From: Bimastos eiseni
Lineage: Eukaryota; Annelida; Clitellata; Crassiclitellata; Lumbricidae
Assembly: GCA_959347315.1 (NCBI GenBank)
Contig: OY365811.1
Span: forward strand, 30,009,904-30,073,903
Length of the DNA stretch: 64,000 nt
Direction of reading: 5' to 3'
The notes under the pieces are model-generated. The model ran no database searches and had not been told where the DNA came from. It saw only the letters and a list, made by a program, of their open reading frames with translations. This document shows positions 11,258 through 24,140 of the stretch, piece after piece (within the stretch, counting starts at the first letter, position 1; each line of letters starts with the position of its first letter). Position numbers and translations under genes: made by a program.

Positions 11258-11753
11258 CAGACCCGCCGACAGAAATTTCGGGCCCCTAGGCAGGGCTGTC
11301 ATGGGCCCCCGGGGCTTGAGCCTCTAAACTATCTTTAGGCTTTATGAGAATTTAAAAAAAATTGACAGATCATATACTTTGTACTTATACTTCAGTTAAG
11401 TTAAACAAGGTATGATTTTATTCAGTTGTTATTTGAAAAAATTGATGTTTATTTCAGCAAAAGAAAGTACTAAGACGGAATTGCATGAGCGTAGTATTAT
11501 TATACAATATACATAATAGTGATAATACCACATAAAAATGATAAAATGGTAAATAAGCACGGCAATATTCAGATGCTTGAAGTTTAATCTGATTGTAATT
11601 AAGTTCAGTTAAATTATATTTTAAAAGGGCATAAATAATACACTTTTTATAGCTGATCATCATATTTTCAAAAGTTGATTGCGGGCCCGGGCCGGGCCCC
11701 TAAAACTCGCCAGGCCCCTGGGCAGTTGCCCCCCCTCCCTCTCGGCGGGCCTG
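11258..11753. mobile_element. hAT-type non-autonomous element, 496 bp, exact 8-bp TSD
   Basis: Left end CAGACCCGCCGACAG and right end CTCGGCGGGCCTG (reverse complement CAGGCCCGCCGAG) form an inverted repeat. AGCATGGT is duplicated at 11250-11257 and 11754-11761. The ends are GC-rich and the middle AT-rich. No transposase frame is present. Confidence 0.88.
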
Positions 11754-12171
11754 AGCATGGTTACTCCATGATAACATGTGGAGTTACAAATAAAGGAATC
11801 CGATCGAGGTACATGACGATGGGCGAGTTAGTCTTTGTGGAGAAACTAAGAAATCTGCTGAACTCTGGCAGACATTTGTTCCAGAAGTGTGCATAGACAG
11901 GGTGGAATGGGATCGGTTAGAGATTTGAGGCGAGCAGTGTTCGAACTCTGTGGACTCTGATCACAGCAATTGAACAAATTTAATGCATTGAATTAGTACA
12001 ACATACAATTTCCCCTATGCAATTTTGGCAATAATGACATTTTCTTTTGCATGTGCCACTGGACTGTTTTATAGTACTTGGTACATTTGATCAAACACAT
12101 CATGAAGCCAATGCATATGTTCTTTTCAAAATAGTGTAGGCCTAATGGTTTCTTAATTAAACAGAAGAAAA

Positions 12172-15100
12172 TTAATCCATGCGTTGTTCGGTATTCTGAA
12201 ATCGTTTCCTGTGTTGGCTTTCTAGGAATTCCAAATAAGATTTCTTTTGCAGACTTGAAGCAGGAACGAAGTGACCACCTTCATGTTCTACCAGCTGCGG
12301 TTGATCAAAGTACCCGAGCAGCTCCTCGCTCATCTCTAAACAAGTCAATGATAAACAAAACACCAAAACATTGGTAGACCATTATTAAATCATTAGTTAT
12401 TCTAGACAAATGTGTAAATTTTGTGTCTATGCCTCTGTAGATTTCCCTGACAATATAGTTGTCATGTAACACAATTGTGACGCTATGACAATTGTGACGC
12501 TATGACAATTAAATCTCTGACAAACGAAAAAGGGATTTTTCAATTTTTATAATGAAAAAGTGCATTCAATTCTCCAAAAACAATATATCATTTACTAATC
12601 CATAAATAGCCACAGTACGTAATTCCAGCGATATTGGGTATCCATCAAACATCCTGACCATCAAATTTGCAATTTCATGAGACCATCGACAATCGAACAC
12701 CTTAAATGTAGTTTTCTCACTCAAAATGCCTGGGAGCATTCTGCCAGTGGAATAACTGAAATGGTAATGACATGTCAAGAAATATTCATTACACATTTTA
12801 TTAAACACTACAATGTAATGACCAAGAATTAGCTAATGACACCAAGTAAGTCATGAGTGAAATACTTGCTCAAGGTTCATACCTAGTAATGTTTCAGCAG
12901 AGGCTTAAACCCGAAGTCTCTGCATTAGAAGGCAGCCGCTGTACAGAGATGAACATCTCTGTCAATCAATCAATTTACCAAACATGACTTGAACATGAAA
13001 AGAGCCATCAATTCTGAATGTATTAACACAGTGCATACGTTTAGCAATGACTTTATCACTGCTGCCATAAACATGTAGAGTTGGTATTGTGATCTTCTTT
13101 GTGTAGAGATGATCATGTGGCGAAGATCGACTCTTAAATCCCGCCACTAAAATTGCAAAATTGAACTTGATTGGACACCCTGTAAACAAAAAACAAAGTA
13201 TAATACTCCATTGTCTAAACAACAAATATGTGATTTTTGGCAGCTTCTAAAACAAAATCATACAAACAAAGAAGTAGCCAGCCAGCAGTGTGTTATATTT
13301 AGACACTGGAAATATTTGCGAAAAGCGCAGTTCTAACCTCCCAATTCAACTGTTCAAATGCATCTTATGCAGTGTGGCAATTAGGGCTGTCAACGGTTAA
13401 CCGGTTATCCGATTAACCGACCGTTGATTAGTAACCGGTTGGTGAAATTCACCTGCCGCTAACCGTTGAAATTATATACCCTCTAAATATTTATCCTTCT
13501 TGTTTCAGAATATGTTATTTCTTGTTGTCACTCAAGGGGATACTTTATTTCAGGGAGTTAAACTTTTTAGACCACCCGAAATCTGCATGATACATCGTCG
13601 GGCGACGGGCGAACGACCGAGCTGAAGACCGTCTAGCACACATTGATACTACTGGGCCACCTATATATTTCTAATTTATAGTACGAGCCAACGACCCAGC
13701 CGAAGACCGTCTAGCACAGCACACATTGATAAACTGCGCTACTGGGCCATCTAACTACGCATAATTTATAGAAGTACTAAGTCAGTTTGCGGCAAAGTTG
13801 CTCTAGCCGGGCCTGTATATTTTACTTCCCCCCCCCTAGAAAATCCCTAATAAATGAGTAAACCAACGGTTATCCGGTTAACCGCTCACATGGACGGCGG
13901 TTAACCGGTTGGGATTTTAACAGATGTTTGACAGCACTAGTGGCAATATATATCATTTGGCAAAATACCGGTATGTTATTCAATAACCCGCAATCAAAAT
14001 TTGTTTCAAAACAGTCAACCAGTATCAAAAATTATAAAACAAATTAACGTAAATGGACATTCAAATAATGTTGTTTCAACATGAACTCTCCAACCTTACT
14101 CCTGACCCAAGAACATCAATCGTCTATCAAACATAAGGAACTTTGTCAATGATTCATAAAACTAAAGCAAGTTGGAGATGTTATACCATGAAATGTATCA
14201 AACAGTGTAAGTTGCTTTAAACATCTATTAATGTGATTGCGGTTCAAAAATAAAGATAAAAAAAGAGGCAAAAGTACAAATATGTTAACTCTGTACAAAA
14301 GTAGGGCATAACCTGAAATCGCCTCAGCAAATATTACACTCGCAAATAGCTAAAAATAACATTTTGAAAAAATTACTTTTTTGATCAAATAATATTTTTG
14401 ATCAAATAAATTTAGGATTAACGGACTTACTTACAAATTTATTGATTAATTAAATAAGAACTCTACATTCCATTGAATTTTCTTTAAAATGAAGATGTTG
14501 ATTTATATATTTTAATTTCTTTTGGTTGCATTCCTCAGGTGGCAACCTAATCAGTAATTTTCGCGCTTGACTTGGCTCCACCCATTTTCTGGTAAATATT
14601 AGAGAGTATAAAGACGTTGTTGATAACTTCATATTTCAAATTTTGTAACAAGGTTTTACATTTTTCTCACAAATAAAGTTATTAAATAATAAATACAATG
14701 TTATAGCCTAGAGTGCGACGATACACTATATGAAGGATATTGCTATAAACTCTGCATTGATAGTTCTCCATAACTGTGCACATGGCAGGTTAACTATGCT
14801 TTGCCTACTGATGGTACTTGCTAGTGGTAGTGTTGGTGCTGCATGGAAGCAAAATATGCAATTGCGCACCAAAAGAAAGATCAAACATCAATTTTAACGA
14901 AATTATGGCACATCTTTCAATATGTTTTACTCGCTGGCCAGATTTGCCGCTACTATTCGGTTCGTACCCGGATCCGGCAAATGGTGCATCCAAATACTTG
15001 GATTCGGTACTCGGTGACAATTGTCTACTCGGTTATGCCCTAAACGAAAGTGATATGCAATGAGTAGCATCCAGTCAAAGAACATACCATGTCCATCCTG

Positions 15101-18100
15101 TTCTTGCAGCCCACAGAGCAAAGAAATCATTGCTGCTCCTTGACTGAAACCAAGTATGCCATCAAATGGACCCTAATAAAGACAATTAGCACTTGTATAA
15201 TCGTAATCATAACTCCAAATTTATAAATTGTTACACGAAAGCAAAGCACAGGGCACTAGCTTATTCACGAGTGCTGCATCATATCAGAGGGTTTGTCCTG
15301 AGATCAATGTCTAGTGGAGGTCAGAGTCTGATTGGCAGAGACCACAGACAGAAGAGAGCAGCTGCTAAGACGGATTTAAGCACTTCATGAAGCTCTCTAA
15401 GTTATTGCAAATTCTGGCATTGTTCTGAATCTTATAGTGAAATAAAACTATCTGTAATAATAACTTTACCTCTTATCTACACTGCGTGCAAGACTTGTTG
15501 ATCACTAACCTGCACTGGTTCCTATGACATTTACCCATTTTTCTAAACTGAACAACGCATTACGATAAATTACCAACACCATCATCAATTCATGATGTTA
15601 CTAAATTTCAATATTTTACTCATTTTATTCAGCAATGAAACCTCAAAAACAATGCTCACTGATATTACATGACATCACTGTTGGCACTGCTCTTGTAGTA
15701 ATTTTCACCGGCATGACATCCAATCACAAACAGATCTCTTCAAGACGTTTACCAGAGCATCATGTAAATTTACCAGAGCATCATGTAAATTTACCAGAGC
15801 ATCATGTAAAACATAAACCTAGTTGCCCATGAAATCAATGAGGCTGCTCAGCTTTTGGAGTGCTGTTGTTATGGTAGTGCCTCAGCTAAAAGATCCGTTC
15901 ACTTGGTAAAATATTAATGGAGTCATATAACAAATTATAGTTGATCTTACAATTTTTACAAAGCATACAAAAGAGAATATGGTACATCTGATTTAATAAT
16001 ACAATAAGTATTAATTACACAGTAAGACACTGCCTGCCAACCTGGTAACACACAACCACAAACATTATAACAAGATCGATTGTAACTACTGATAACTAGA
16101 AGACCAGAAGAATCAAGAAGCTCATGTCACAGGTTTCTGGAAACTTATTCCAGAAATTAAAAGCTGTTCTAGCATAACAATGATAGCAACTTGTAAAAAT
16201 CACGATCTGAACATTATACGTAATCCAGAACAAAGATTTAAAATCAGCCATGCAATATTCACTTGGCTATCACTTAGTCCTATAACAAAAACCAGGATTG
16301 ATTTCCTAGGCACTGTTAGTACACACTCATCAATAAAGCGTTTAAAAAGAGTAAGCGTAGTTGCCTGACCTCCTCTTGGAATGTCTTTTTAAGAACATCA
16401 AGCGATTCCTGGTAGCCTTTACAACAGTCAGTCGGTTCCTCAGGTCTGTAGGAGTCGTCATCACGGGAGAACCACCAGCCACATTTGTTGGTTCCTAAAC
16501 AATACAGCCCAGAATGCAATCTACGTCAATTTCACAAGATGGAAGGAAACTTTGAACCTAGGTCACAGATGAAGAGTTGAGGTGTTGGCTGTCCAATCAT
16601 CTGTTTAACAAAAACCTTACTTCAATATTTAAAACACACTTGTGTAAATTGCACATTTGTATTCATAATTATGGCTAAGCATTGCCTCTAAGAATAAATG
16701 TTCACAAACAAAGACAAATTGTTCAACAATTCTAGAATCACGAATTTAATGAAGATTGTTTTATCACCATTATTTGCTCAAATTTATCCATTCAGGCATG
16801 AAAAATCAGCAACTGAAATGCAATAGACCACAAATAATGAGCCATAACTGCATGACCATCAATTCAGAAGCAAATCCTATAGGAGGAAGGATGCCCAGAT
16901 CAACGCAGAAAGACTTTAACCAAAGAGAGCCAACATGAAGTTTAAAAAATACTGGTACCATGTGAATATCAAGACAATTGATTAAACTCATGTCTGCAAC
17001 CATTGAGTTGTGAGCAAGCATTCAAAGATTTTAACTTACCACTCTCACTGTCTTTATCTCCTTCACTGTCACCAATGGGTGGCACCACATTAGGTGCAGT
17101 AACAAAAACTTGAAACAACAAGCAAAACATATCTTTGTTGATTATTATAATGAGAAACACTTAGTTAATAACTGTAAGCATTCATTTCCACAGATGAACC
17201 AGCCAGGTTTGGACTTTTGAAGGCTGCCAACAAAACAATATTTGTGTATGTCTGACCAAACCATTTACATATATAGTGCATATAGTACATTTAAAAATAA
17301 GAGACAGGCATTGCTTACACACAAATATCACTAGAGCTGCATCTCTCACATAGCAAAATTAAGTTCAAATAATAACTATTCTGTGTGATCAATAATTATT
17401 AATTTATACTTCTATATCTACCAAGGTCTGAAAATTTCTTTACTGCTTTACGAAAGGCACCAGTCTTCTCTCGGAACACCTGACCATTCTGCCTGCAAAA
17501 TAAAAATTCAACAACAGCCTTAATACAGTTTTGTTGAGCCATTACACAGACCTTATATAGTTTCTGCTTCATGTCTCAAAAGTTAAATGAAAATGGTGCC
17601 TTGGCCTAGGAATGGAGCAAGCTCTGAGTAAAAATTTTAAAGGGACACAATGTAACTTCTGATTGATTGAATGAATAACAAGAGCTTAATATTCCAGACA
17701 TCAAAACAGGGTTGACTGCACCACTTGAATAAGAGGCATGGTTAGCGATAGCTAATGCAGCAGACGGTCTTTTCAAGAAGTCTCTTTCAGGCATATGTCA
17801 GAAGTGAAAGGATAATTCACTTGAAAAGTCAACTACAGCAGCGACTATATAAGAAGGGGACACTATTACCTTATTGGTTAAATGGCTTGTCCAAAAATCA
17901 TCAGTTTCATATGCCACAACAAGGATTCAAACCCCAGACACTAAAGCATGAAGCAAATGTGTAACCTTGGAACTGTCTTAAATAGTCCCTGTGCCTGGAA
18001 TTACAAGCCCTCTTACCTTACCATTTCTGGATATGCTCTGAAGACCTTCCTGTGCTCTGGCCCAAGCATAGACATCCTGTGGATTTCAAATGATCCACAG

Positions 18101-20506
18101 CAACAAGCCAAACACATATTATGCAATTGGTCAGTTCTGACTAATAGCTGTGAATTCCAAATAGACAAATAGGGCGAAAAGACCTGACAGGAGTGGTGGG
18201 ATGTTCTCCATTACAAACACTTGCCTGTACCCGTGAAGGCAAAGAATCTGAAAGAAAACAAATAAATTTAGCACTCCGTCATACAAAAATGCTAATCACA
18301 GCAGCACTTTCAATGCACCGCAAACACTTAATTATTTTATGACATGAATTTGCTACTTCAGACTTTAGGGCTCATTCACATATTACATTGCCGTGAAGAG
18401 AGGTGCTTCGGATTTCGATGATTTTGTGTATGGGTGCGCATGGCGGGTGAGAGAGGTTTAAAAAAATTTGTACGTAGGCAAATATAACTGTCTAATTTTG
18501 ACATCCACATTATGGAATATTAAAATCAATACAGAAAACCAAATCATGGACTATATTACTGTTAAATAAATTTTGGGAGCATTAAAATGTTTTCAAAAGC
18601 AAGCGTTGTTAGTATTTTATTTCTTCATAACAGTTAACAAATTTGAGCTGCAAATGATGATGCTTAACAAAAATAAAGAGCCTATGGTCAAATCAATGTC
18701 TTATAGATGCTTATAGCTATTTAACCTTTGTAGAAGGGTAGAACTCAGATTTATGTACATATGGGGAGGGTCCACAAAATGTACACAGTGCAACAGAGGG
18801 GTAGGGAGTCGACAATCCAATTTTTCTGCATACGTAATATATGGATGGCCCCTTATGCCACCAAAACCATTAAAAACAAGAGCATCAAATAATATTTGCT
18901 GATAAGAAATCCAAAAATGTTTAGGAATGCTTAGGAATAACTCTGCCCCAGAATATGGTAAATACCACGATATTTCTCATACGACTATGCATAAGGCACA
19001 CGACATGGACTGCAAAGCCCACAACTTTAGGTGACGAAGAAGAGAACAAAATATCGAATTGATTGAGTCAGCAATGGCAGGGCAATGAGAGCATGCAAGC
19101 AAACTATAGCATAGGCAGCATTATCTTGGCTTATCATTTTACAATGTGCCATACATCAGAGGTTCTTAACAGGCATGTCACGACACACAAGATGACAAGC
19201 AATTTGTCACGTAAACATGGTGTCACAAAAAATTGGTGTATTGCGAATTATTACAGCTTATGACCACTATTCTTGCATTATACTGACTTACCTACTTGAC
19301 CAATTAAGCGAACATAGGCTACGAGGTTTCGTAGCACTCAATTTATCTATTATATTTTTTTGTGATATGGGACAATACTGATGTTATTCATATAAGGTAT
19401 ACACATTAGGGATACCTACAACAATGGAAATGGATATAACTTATTTATCTCTAGGAAATGTAAATTTGCAAATCTACCACTGATAATGCATAATCAAATT
19501 TTGGTAGCAATAAAAGGCGGTGAATAAAAAAAAATGATGCTGCTGTCACTGCTAGCTTAAGAGAGCCAGCCAAGAAAAACACGATAAAGAAGAAATCTGT
19601 TGTGTGCAAGTGGTATACTTATTGCACTTACAAAACTGAATCCTTGTTTTGATATGATCCCCAAAAAATCAAGAACAAAAATTTCACGAACTGTCACGCC
19701 AAAACTAAGCCAGCGCAGTCGTAGACACGACATGGAATCATAGAATTAACTTGATAATAATTAAATCATTAGAAGTGTTTAATATGAACATTCTCATTCA
19801 TAAAAATGCACAAAATTTTAAATAAGTAACCTACTTTTAATTCAACACCTTATTTTAAGCAATATTCACATATGACAATTGCATGGTATGTTGCCAAATT
19901 TCATTGCAAGTTTAGGTGTACACAATGCCAAAAAAGGGCAAGAATCTCTGCCATACATGACATACACATGCAAAGTTTGTCCAGAGTCTCCCGGGGTGAT
20001 TGACAACCAATACAAAGTTTGTGTACTTGATTTTACTTATCTAAGCTGGTGTCTTGCATATGGCTTTCCAGTGGCGATAATCATAATCATTTGGAGCTTA
20101 TGACAAAGATCAATAATCAAATACGTAACACATTTAAGGTCATATCAGAAATGATTTTGGGGCAAACCATTAGAATCTGGGTTTCGACTTGAATGCAATA
20201 TTTAGTATCTTTTGCCCTCTCGCAGTGGAAAATGGTATTGGATGGTATATAATGGTAGTGAAGCGATTTAAACGGTACTTTTCGGAGCGAAGGAATACAA
20301 AACGACACAAAGTCATAGCACACAGTTTCCTCTAGACATACATATGTAGCCAGCGTCGATTTAAGGAAAAGGAATCGCAGATTCGCGGGGCCGAAAAAAC
20401 TGCGATAAAATAAAAAAGCGATTCTAAAAGTTTGTCGACTTAGAAGGTCCATTGTGTGGCCTACTTTTAACATACGCCCATTTCCATGGCTGACCGTATC
20501 AGCCAT
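12172..20506 (-). CDS. OVCA2: OVCA2 family serine hydrolase (FSH1 / alpha-beta hydrolase), 239 aa
   Basis: Eight exons on minus: 20506-20465, 18247-18225, 17492-17422, 17108-17040, 16494-16370, 15172-15088, 13179-13039 and 12335-12172. All joins keep frame and total 720 nt with the stop. The protein starts MADTVSHGNGRMLK, followed by the family's ILCLHGYRQNG and REKTGAFRKA. The WWFSRDDDSY segment matches the family's WWF region. The nucleophile elbow GFSQG gives Ser120, GSSDKVI gives Asp180 and GGHFVPA gives His207, a full triad. Human OVCA2 is of similar length (about 227 aa). The family is a small serine hydrolase, an esterase reported to act on long-chain esters. Exon 2 is only 23 nt and its donor is GC (TACAG|GCAAGT). 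The exon 4 acceptor is TTTCAAG. The ATG sits in GAAATGG. Exon 1, 2 kb upstream, is supported by frame and start context. Confidence 0.9.
13382..13939. mobile_element. hAT-type non-autonomous element, 558 bp, exact 8-bp TSD
   Basis: Left end TAGGGCTGTCAACGG and right end TTTGACAGCACTA (reverse complement TAGTGCTGTCAAA) are inverted. GTGGCAAT is duplicated at 13374-13381 and 13940-13947. Both ends carry repeated AACCGGTTA-type palindromes. It is inserted in OVCA2 intron 6, between exons 6 and 7. Confidence 0.9.
15750..15811 (+). repeat. 21-bp tandem repeat, 3 copies
   Basis: ACCAGAGCATCATGTAAATTT is repeated nearly perfectly within OVCA2 intron 5. Confidence 0.9.
17840..17970 (-). mobile_element. 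Possible tRNA-derived SINE relic
   Basis: On minus, CAAGGTTACACATTTGC precedes a B-box-like GGGGTTTGAATCC by about 30 bp, followed by a body with CAAGCCATTTAACC. It lies in OVCA2 intron 2. A single copy, so the assignment is weak. Confidence 0.3.
18223..18224 (-). other. GC splice donor of OVCA2 intron 2
   Basis: The minus-strand sequence TACAG|GCAAGTG matches the GC-donor consensus AG|GCAAGT. The join restores the conserved HGYRQNG by completing the Arg codon AG|G. No GT at that position keeps the frame. Confidence 0.85.
18368..18852. mobile_element. PIF/Harbinger/ISL2EU-like non-autonomous element, 485 bp
   Basis: Left end GGGCTCATTCACATATTACA and right end TACGTAATATATGGATGGCCCC (20-bp reverse complement GGGGCCATCCATATATTACG) form an imperfect inverted repeat. 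TTA flanks both sides (18365-18367 and 18853-18855), the TWA duplication typical of PIF/Harbinger elements. A pyrimidine-rich CCCTACCCC block lies just inside the right end, as in the related element at 21112. It is inserted in OVCA2 intron 1. Confidence 0.65.
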
Positions 20507-21009
20507 TTCTAACACTTAAAATGCAATCAATTGCAGATGCAAATGTTTCAAACAAAGCTATGCGATATTGGCCTCTGTATGCGACCCAAGGACCAATAAT
20601 GAAATGAAGTGCAAGGCCCAATAATGTAGGCTGTAACGTGCCTTGTTAGAGGTCAGCCCTCTGACGGACAGGATGAATAATTAAACTTGCACAGAAATAA
20701 ATATATATAATTTATTATCATGCATAAAGATTGAAAGGACGACCTCTGTGAGTGAGGAATTATATCTGGGACCAATAACAATAATAATTTTTATGTCGGA
20801 CTTTCCATTCCTCCATAGCCTCCATAGTCCTATTATTATGCAGATTCCTATATATGTCAAATGCTCAAAGCGTCGCAAAACGGAAGAAAAGTCGAAAACG
20901 AATGATGCAACGAAATTTAAATCGTTGCGTCACACATATCTGCAAAATAAAAATTAGCGTACTACCGGCACTATATATGTAAGAGCAATTCCGCAATAAC
21001 CAGTTAGCG

Positions 21010-21010
<1 letters not shown>

Positions 21011-21077
<67 letters not shown>
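21011..21077. repeat. (GA)n microsatellite
   Basis: About 33 uninterrupted GA units. The Ser/Leu open frames on minus are its translation. Confidence 0.98.
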
Positions 21078-21078
<1 letters not shown>

Positions 21079-21111
21079 AGTGGTGGATCCATTTAGATTT
21101 GTTACTACTTG

Positions 21112-22323
21112 GGGGCCGTTCACATATTATATAACGCATCAAATCCCAATTTTTGACCCACCCCCTACCCCTAATAACGTTATATAACAGCAGCTGTGAC
21201 CCCCATCCCTATATCATATAACAGATATGCTACCCACCCCCTACCCCACCCCAGCCTATAAGCACATTAAAAGACATACAATCGACATAATTGTATTGCA
21301 CAATTTGACACTTTTATAACAATACGATGCTAGTTAGCACTTTAATAGTAGTGATTCAGCTGATAATTGCCTTTATCCAATTCAAGAACTGCAGTAAAAA
21401 TCATCATATGCCCAATTAGCAATGTAACAAAAACTACCTTAAAATTGCGTACTCTCTCGTGCCACTGATGATTAGACCGGATATACGGAGCTCCTCTGCA
21501 TCTTAATAATCGGAATTTTAATGGCGCTAAATTCACTTGTATTAATTACGGTAACTAATTGGGTAATCGTAGAGTGTCACCATGTATCTACATGTAGCCT
21601 AAGCCTACTATAATACAACATGATAATACATGGTAGTGACGTACATCCTATTTAAAAGCACCATTCTAGTTTCCCTCCTGTTTTGCACTAGAAATGAGCA
21701 TTATAGTATCACACAGAATGGATTGGTTTAATATTGCACTATCAGGTATTTATCGATAGGTTCGCGGTACAACTCTACCTATTTAATAACGTATGATGTA
21801 TACAGAGCGCGTACTACAACTGCAATTGGGTATTTAAGCAAACATAAACTATTTACACATACTATAAAAAATGAAATCAAACATCATGATAATACCTACC
21901 AAAATAATTATTTCAAGTGAATTATTTAATTTAAACCAGAATCAAGACAAAGCACACAGAATTGAATTTTATAGCGTTTAAAGCTATGCACACAAAATTG
22001 TTAAAATTGTAAAAAGCAAATTGTTAAAAGTGGATTTAAAAGATAATAACTAAGAACGTCAAATCAATTCGCCAGGTGGCAGCTAATGGTGCTAGTTTTG
22101 GTTCACAACGTATTGCGAACTTTGATTAAACAATGAAGGTCCGTGGTACATGGACATTCCAATTGGCAGGCAAACAGGCAAAATAGCATAAGCTTAAAAA
22201 GTTTGTTATATAACAAAACCTTCAGCCTATTCCCCCCCCCCCCCACTCTGCACAATATAGCGCTAACAAAACCGGAACCCACCCACCTACCCCTTGAGCG
22301 TTATATAATATGTGAACGGCACC
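21112..22323. mobile_element. PIF/Harbinger/ISL2EU-like non-autonomous element, 1.2 kb
   Basis: The left end starts GGGGCCGTTCACATATTATA and the right end, reverse-complemented, starts GGTGCCGTTCACATATTATA. The match runs 26 bp with one mismatch. TTG flanks both ends (21109-21111 and 22324-22326). CCACCCCCTACCCC blocks lie just inside both ends. No transposase frame was found, so it is a deletion derivative. Confidence 0.75.
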
Positions 22324-23243
22324 TTGCTCAGATATGATGCATGATGAAATTCAAAATTATGTTTATCTGGGCAATCTCAAAGGAACAACATAGGCCTACT
22401 TTCTTGCATAATAGAATCTTAAATTATTTTTCATGAACATACTAAGGGATATCTTACTTGCTTAGAATTTTGATTGGCAGATATGGTAGGGCATCAGATA
22501 TTAGAAGAGGTCAAGAAGACCCTTTAGTTTTCTATCCTAGTTGATGGAACAAATTGTATATACGAATAGACTTCTTAATGAGGCATCATATAAGTTTTCA
22601 AATGATAAGATATATACGAACTATAGGCGTATAGCCTTATAATATTGCTTCGCCAGGGAGTGAACTCTGAATTTAGCGGGTGTGCTCTACACCTCTGAAA
22701 TTCGATCGATCACGAGTTTATCATGAGGCAAGTGCTCCGAGTGAAGCTTTAGTTATATAAATTGGCTAAAATGGTGTGCCTTATTTGCATTTTAAAGTTA
22801 ATACTACCTTCAGAGGATGCTAGTGCAAATGGCAGTTGTTACTATTTTATCGAATGTGCGTGAATTTTGTTACTCGAAATGTAATATCGGAATTTACACT
22901 AGACCCTATGTCCCACTTTTAGAAGCCAATTTTGTGCTAAAAATAGTCGTGTTAAAATAGAACTTCGCATAGGAACGTTTTGCCAAAATTTTCATATCGC
23001 CAGAGCGTTTCGTTCGTGAGCCATTCGATCTATTCTTAAGACAGTAAGAAACCTTTCAGCTTTTTTGGATTACGACTTACGAGTAGCATTAGCATAAAAA
23101 AACATTAGGGCCTACTAAATATTCTGGAGACCGGACGCTGACCGTCATCGGTCTACCCTTTTGATACGCATCTGATTTGACGCAGCTCTCGTGAACAATT
23201 AGGCTAGAGCGCTGCGCTTGGTTTTCGAGTGGCGATTTAGACG

Positions 23244-23460
23244 TTGGAAGATCATGATTACGATTCTCTACGACCTGGTATCCATGACGCTGCTGCTATC
23301 CTAGACTTCCTAGTCCATGCCTTTGTCACTAGCCTACTTGACCATTGCTACTCTGTCCTGGTTGGCCTGCCCCGATTGCTAATAGACCGGGTTCTTCGCT
23401 CTGCTGCCCGCCTCATTGGCGATTTTTAAAATATACACCTGTCTCAGACTACATGTTTGC
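23244..23460 (+). mobile_element. L2/CR1-type LINE reverse-transcriptase relic
   Basis: It translates to LVHAFVTSLLDHCYSVLVGL followed by RLLIDRVLRSAARLIGDF, closely following the conserved C-terminal RT thumb peptide of L2/CR1 LINEs (LVHAFVTSRLDYCNSLL...). It ends in a stop at 23429. Upstream sequence is too decayed to follow. Confidence 0.75.
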
Positions 23461-24140
23461 TTGATTCTTTGCTCTGTCTTCAGCCCCTTCAAAAAGAGCC
23501 TTTAACTTTCTGATGATGGCTTATGAAACAGATTGTAATCTCAGGCCTTGCATTCTAAATGACTTAGCATTCATTCAAAACGGGCGAGCGGCGGATGCCA
23601 AATGAGATGGTCGAGGCCATATAAATAATTGCAGTCTCTGTCTCTCTCGCTTCTCTATCAAAGTCCTATATTGATGCTATTTGGTGGTTAATTGCCCTAT
23701 TGTTTATCTCAGAAGTCTATCGCCCGTATCGGCCCATGGACTGCTATTCAATCGGTTGTGATGTACTTTCCTGTGATCATGTGTGATGCCTGTTCTCTAG
23801 TCAAATTCCACTTCATTTTGACAATAATTCGGAATTTAGTCGGCTTGACCCCCACACGTTCATTACCACGGTGTAATGGGACTACAGCGCGCTCTGTTTT
23901 TATTGACGCATGAAAACAGAGCAAGGACCAAATGCAGTCACCTGCTGCAGACCTACACTACACTGTGGCAATGAACTTGAGGTGGTCGGCCAGAGGATGG
24001 AAGCATGGGGTCAAAAAAATAAGCATGGGGGTCCAACCTCCTAACCCACCCCCGACAAATCGGACACTGCCTCACTCGGACTCTTTGAACAGTCTATCTG
24101 ATTGCGCTCGAGGACAAACTACAGAGTTGGCGCCCCTTCG

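Larger units (their letters stand above)
8368..12171. other. Intergenic spacer upstream of the SR/UHM gene and downstream of OVCA2
   Basis: No gene supported. The first ~350 bp likely hold the promoter and 5' UTR of the minus-strand SR/UHM gene. The rest holds the MITE at 9.0 kb, the LINE scrap, hAT elements, the TTAGGG-like repeat and the 35-bp minisatellite. Confidence 0.6.

Noticed and set aside
12566..12808. 80-codon minus frame with an acceptor-like CATTTCAG inside OVCA2 intron 7
   Set aside because: Joining it would insert a stop or break the conserved DKVIAKQMSEELL; exons 7 and 8 join perfectly without it.
15750..15811. Possible CRISPR-like direct repeats
   Set aside because: Three 21-bp units with no spacers; a simple tandem repeat in animal DNA.
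20117..20515. 132-codon minus frame overlapping OVCA2 exon 1
   Set aside because: Only its first codons are coding; the rest reads through the intron.
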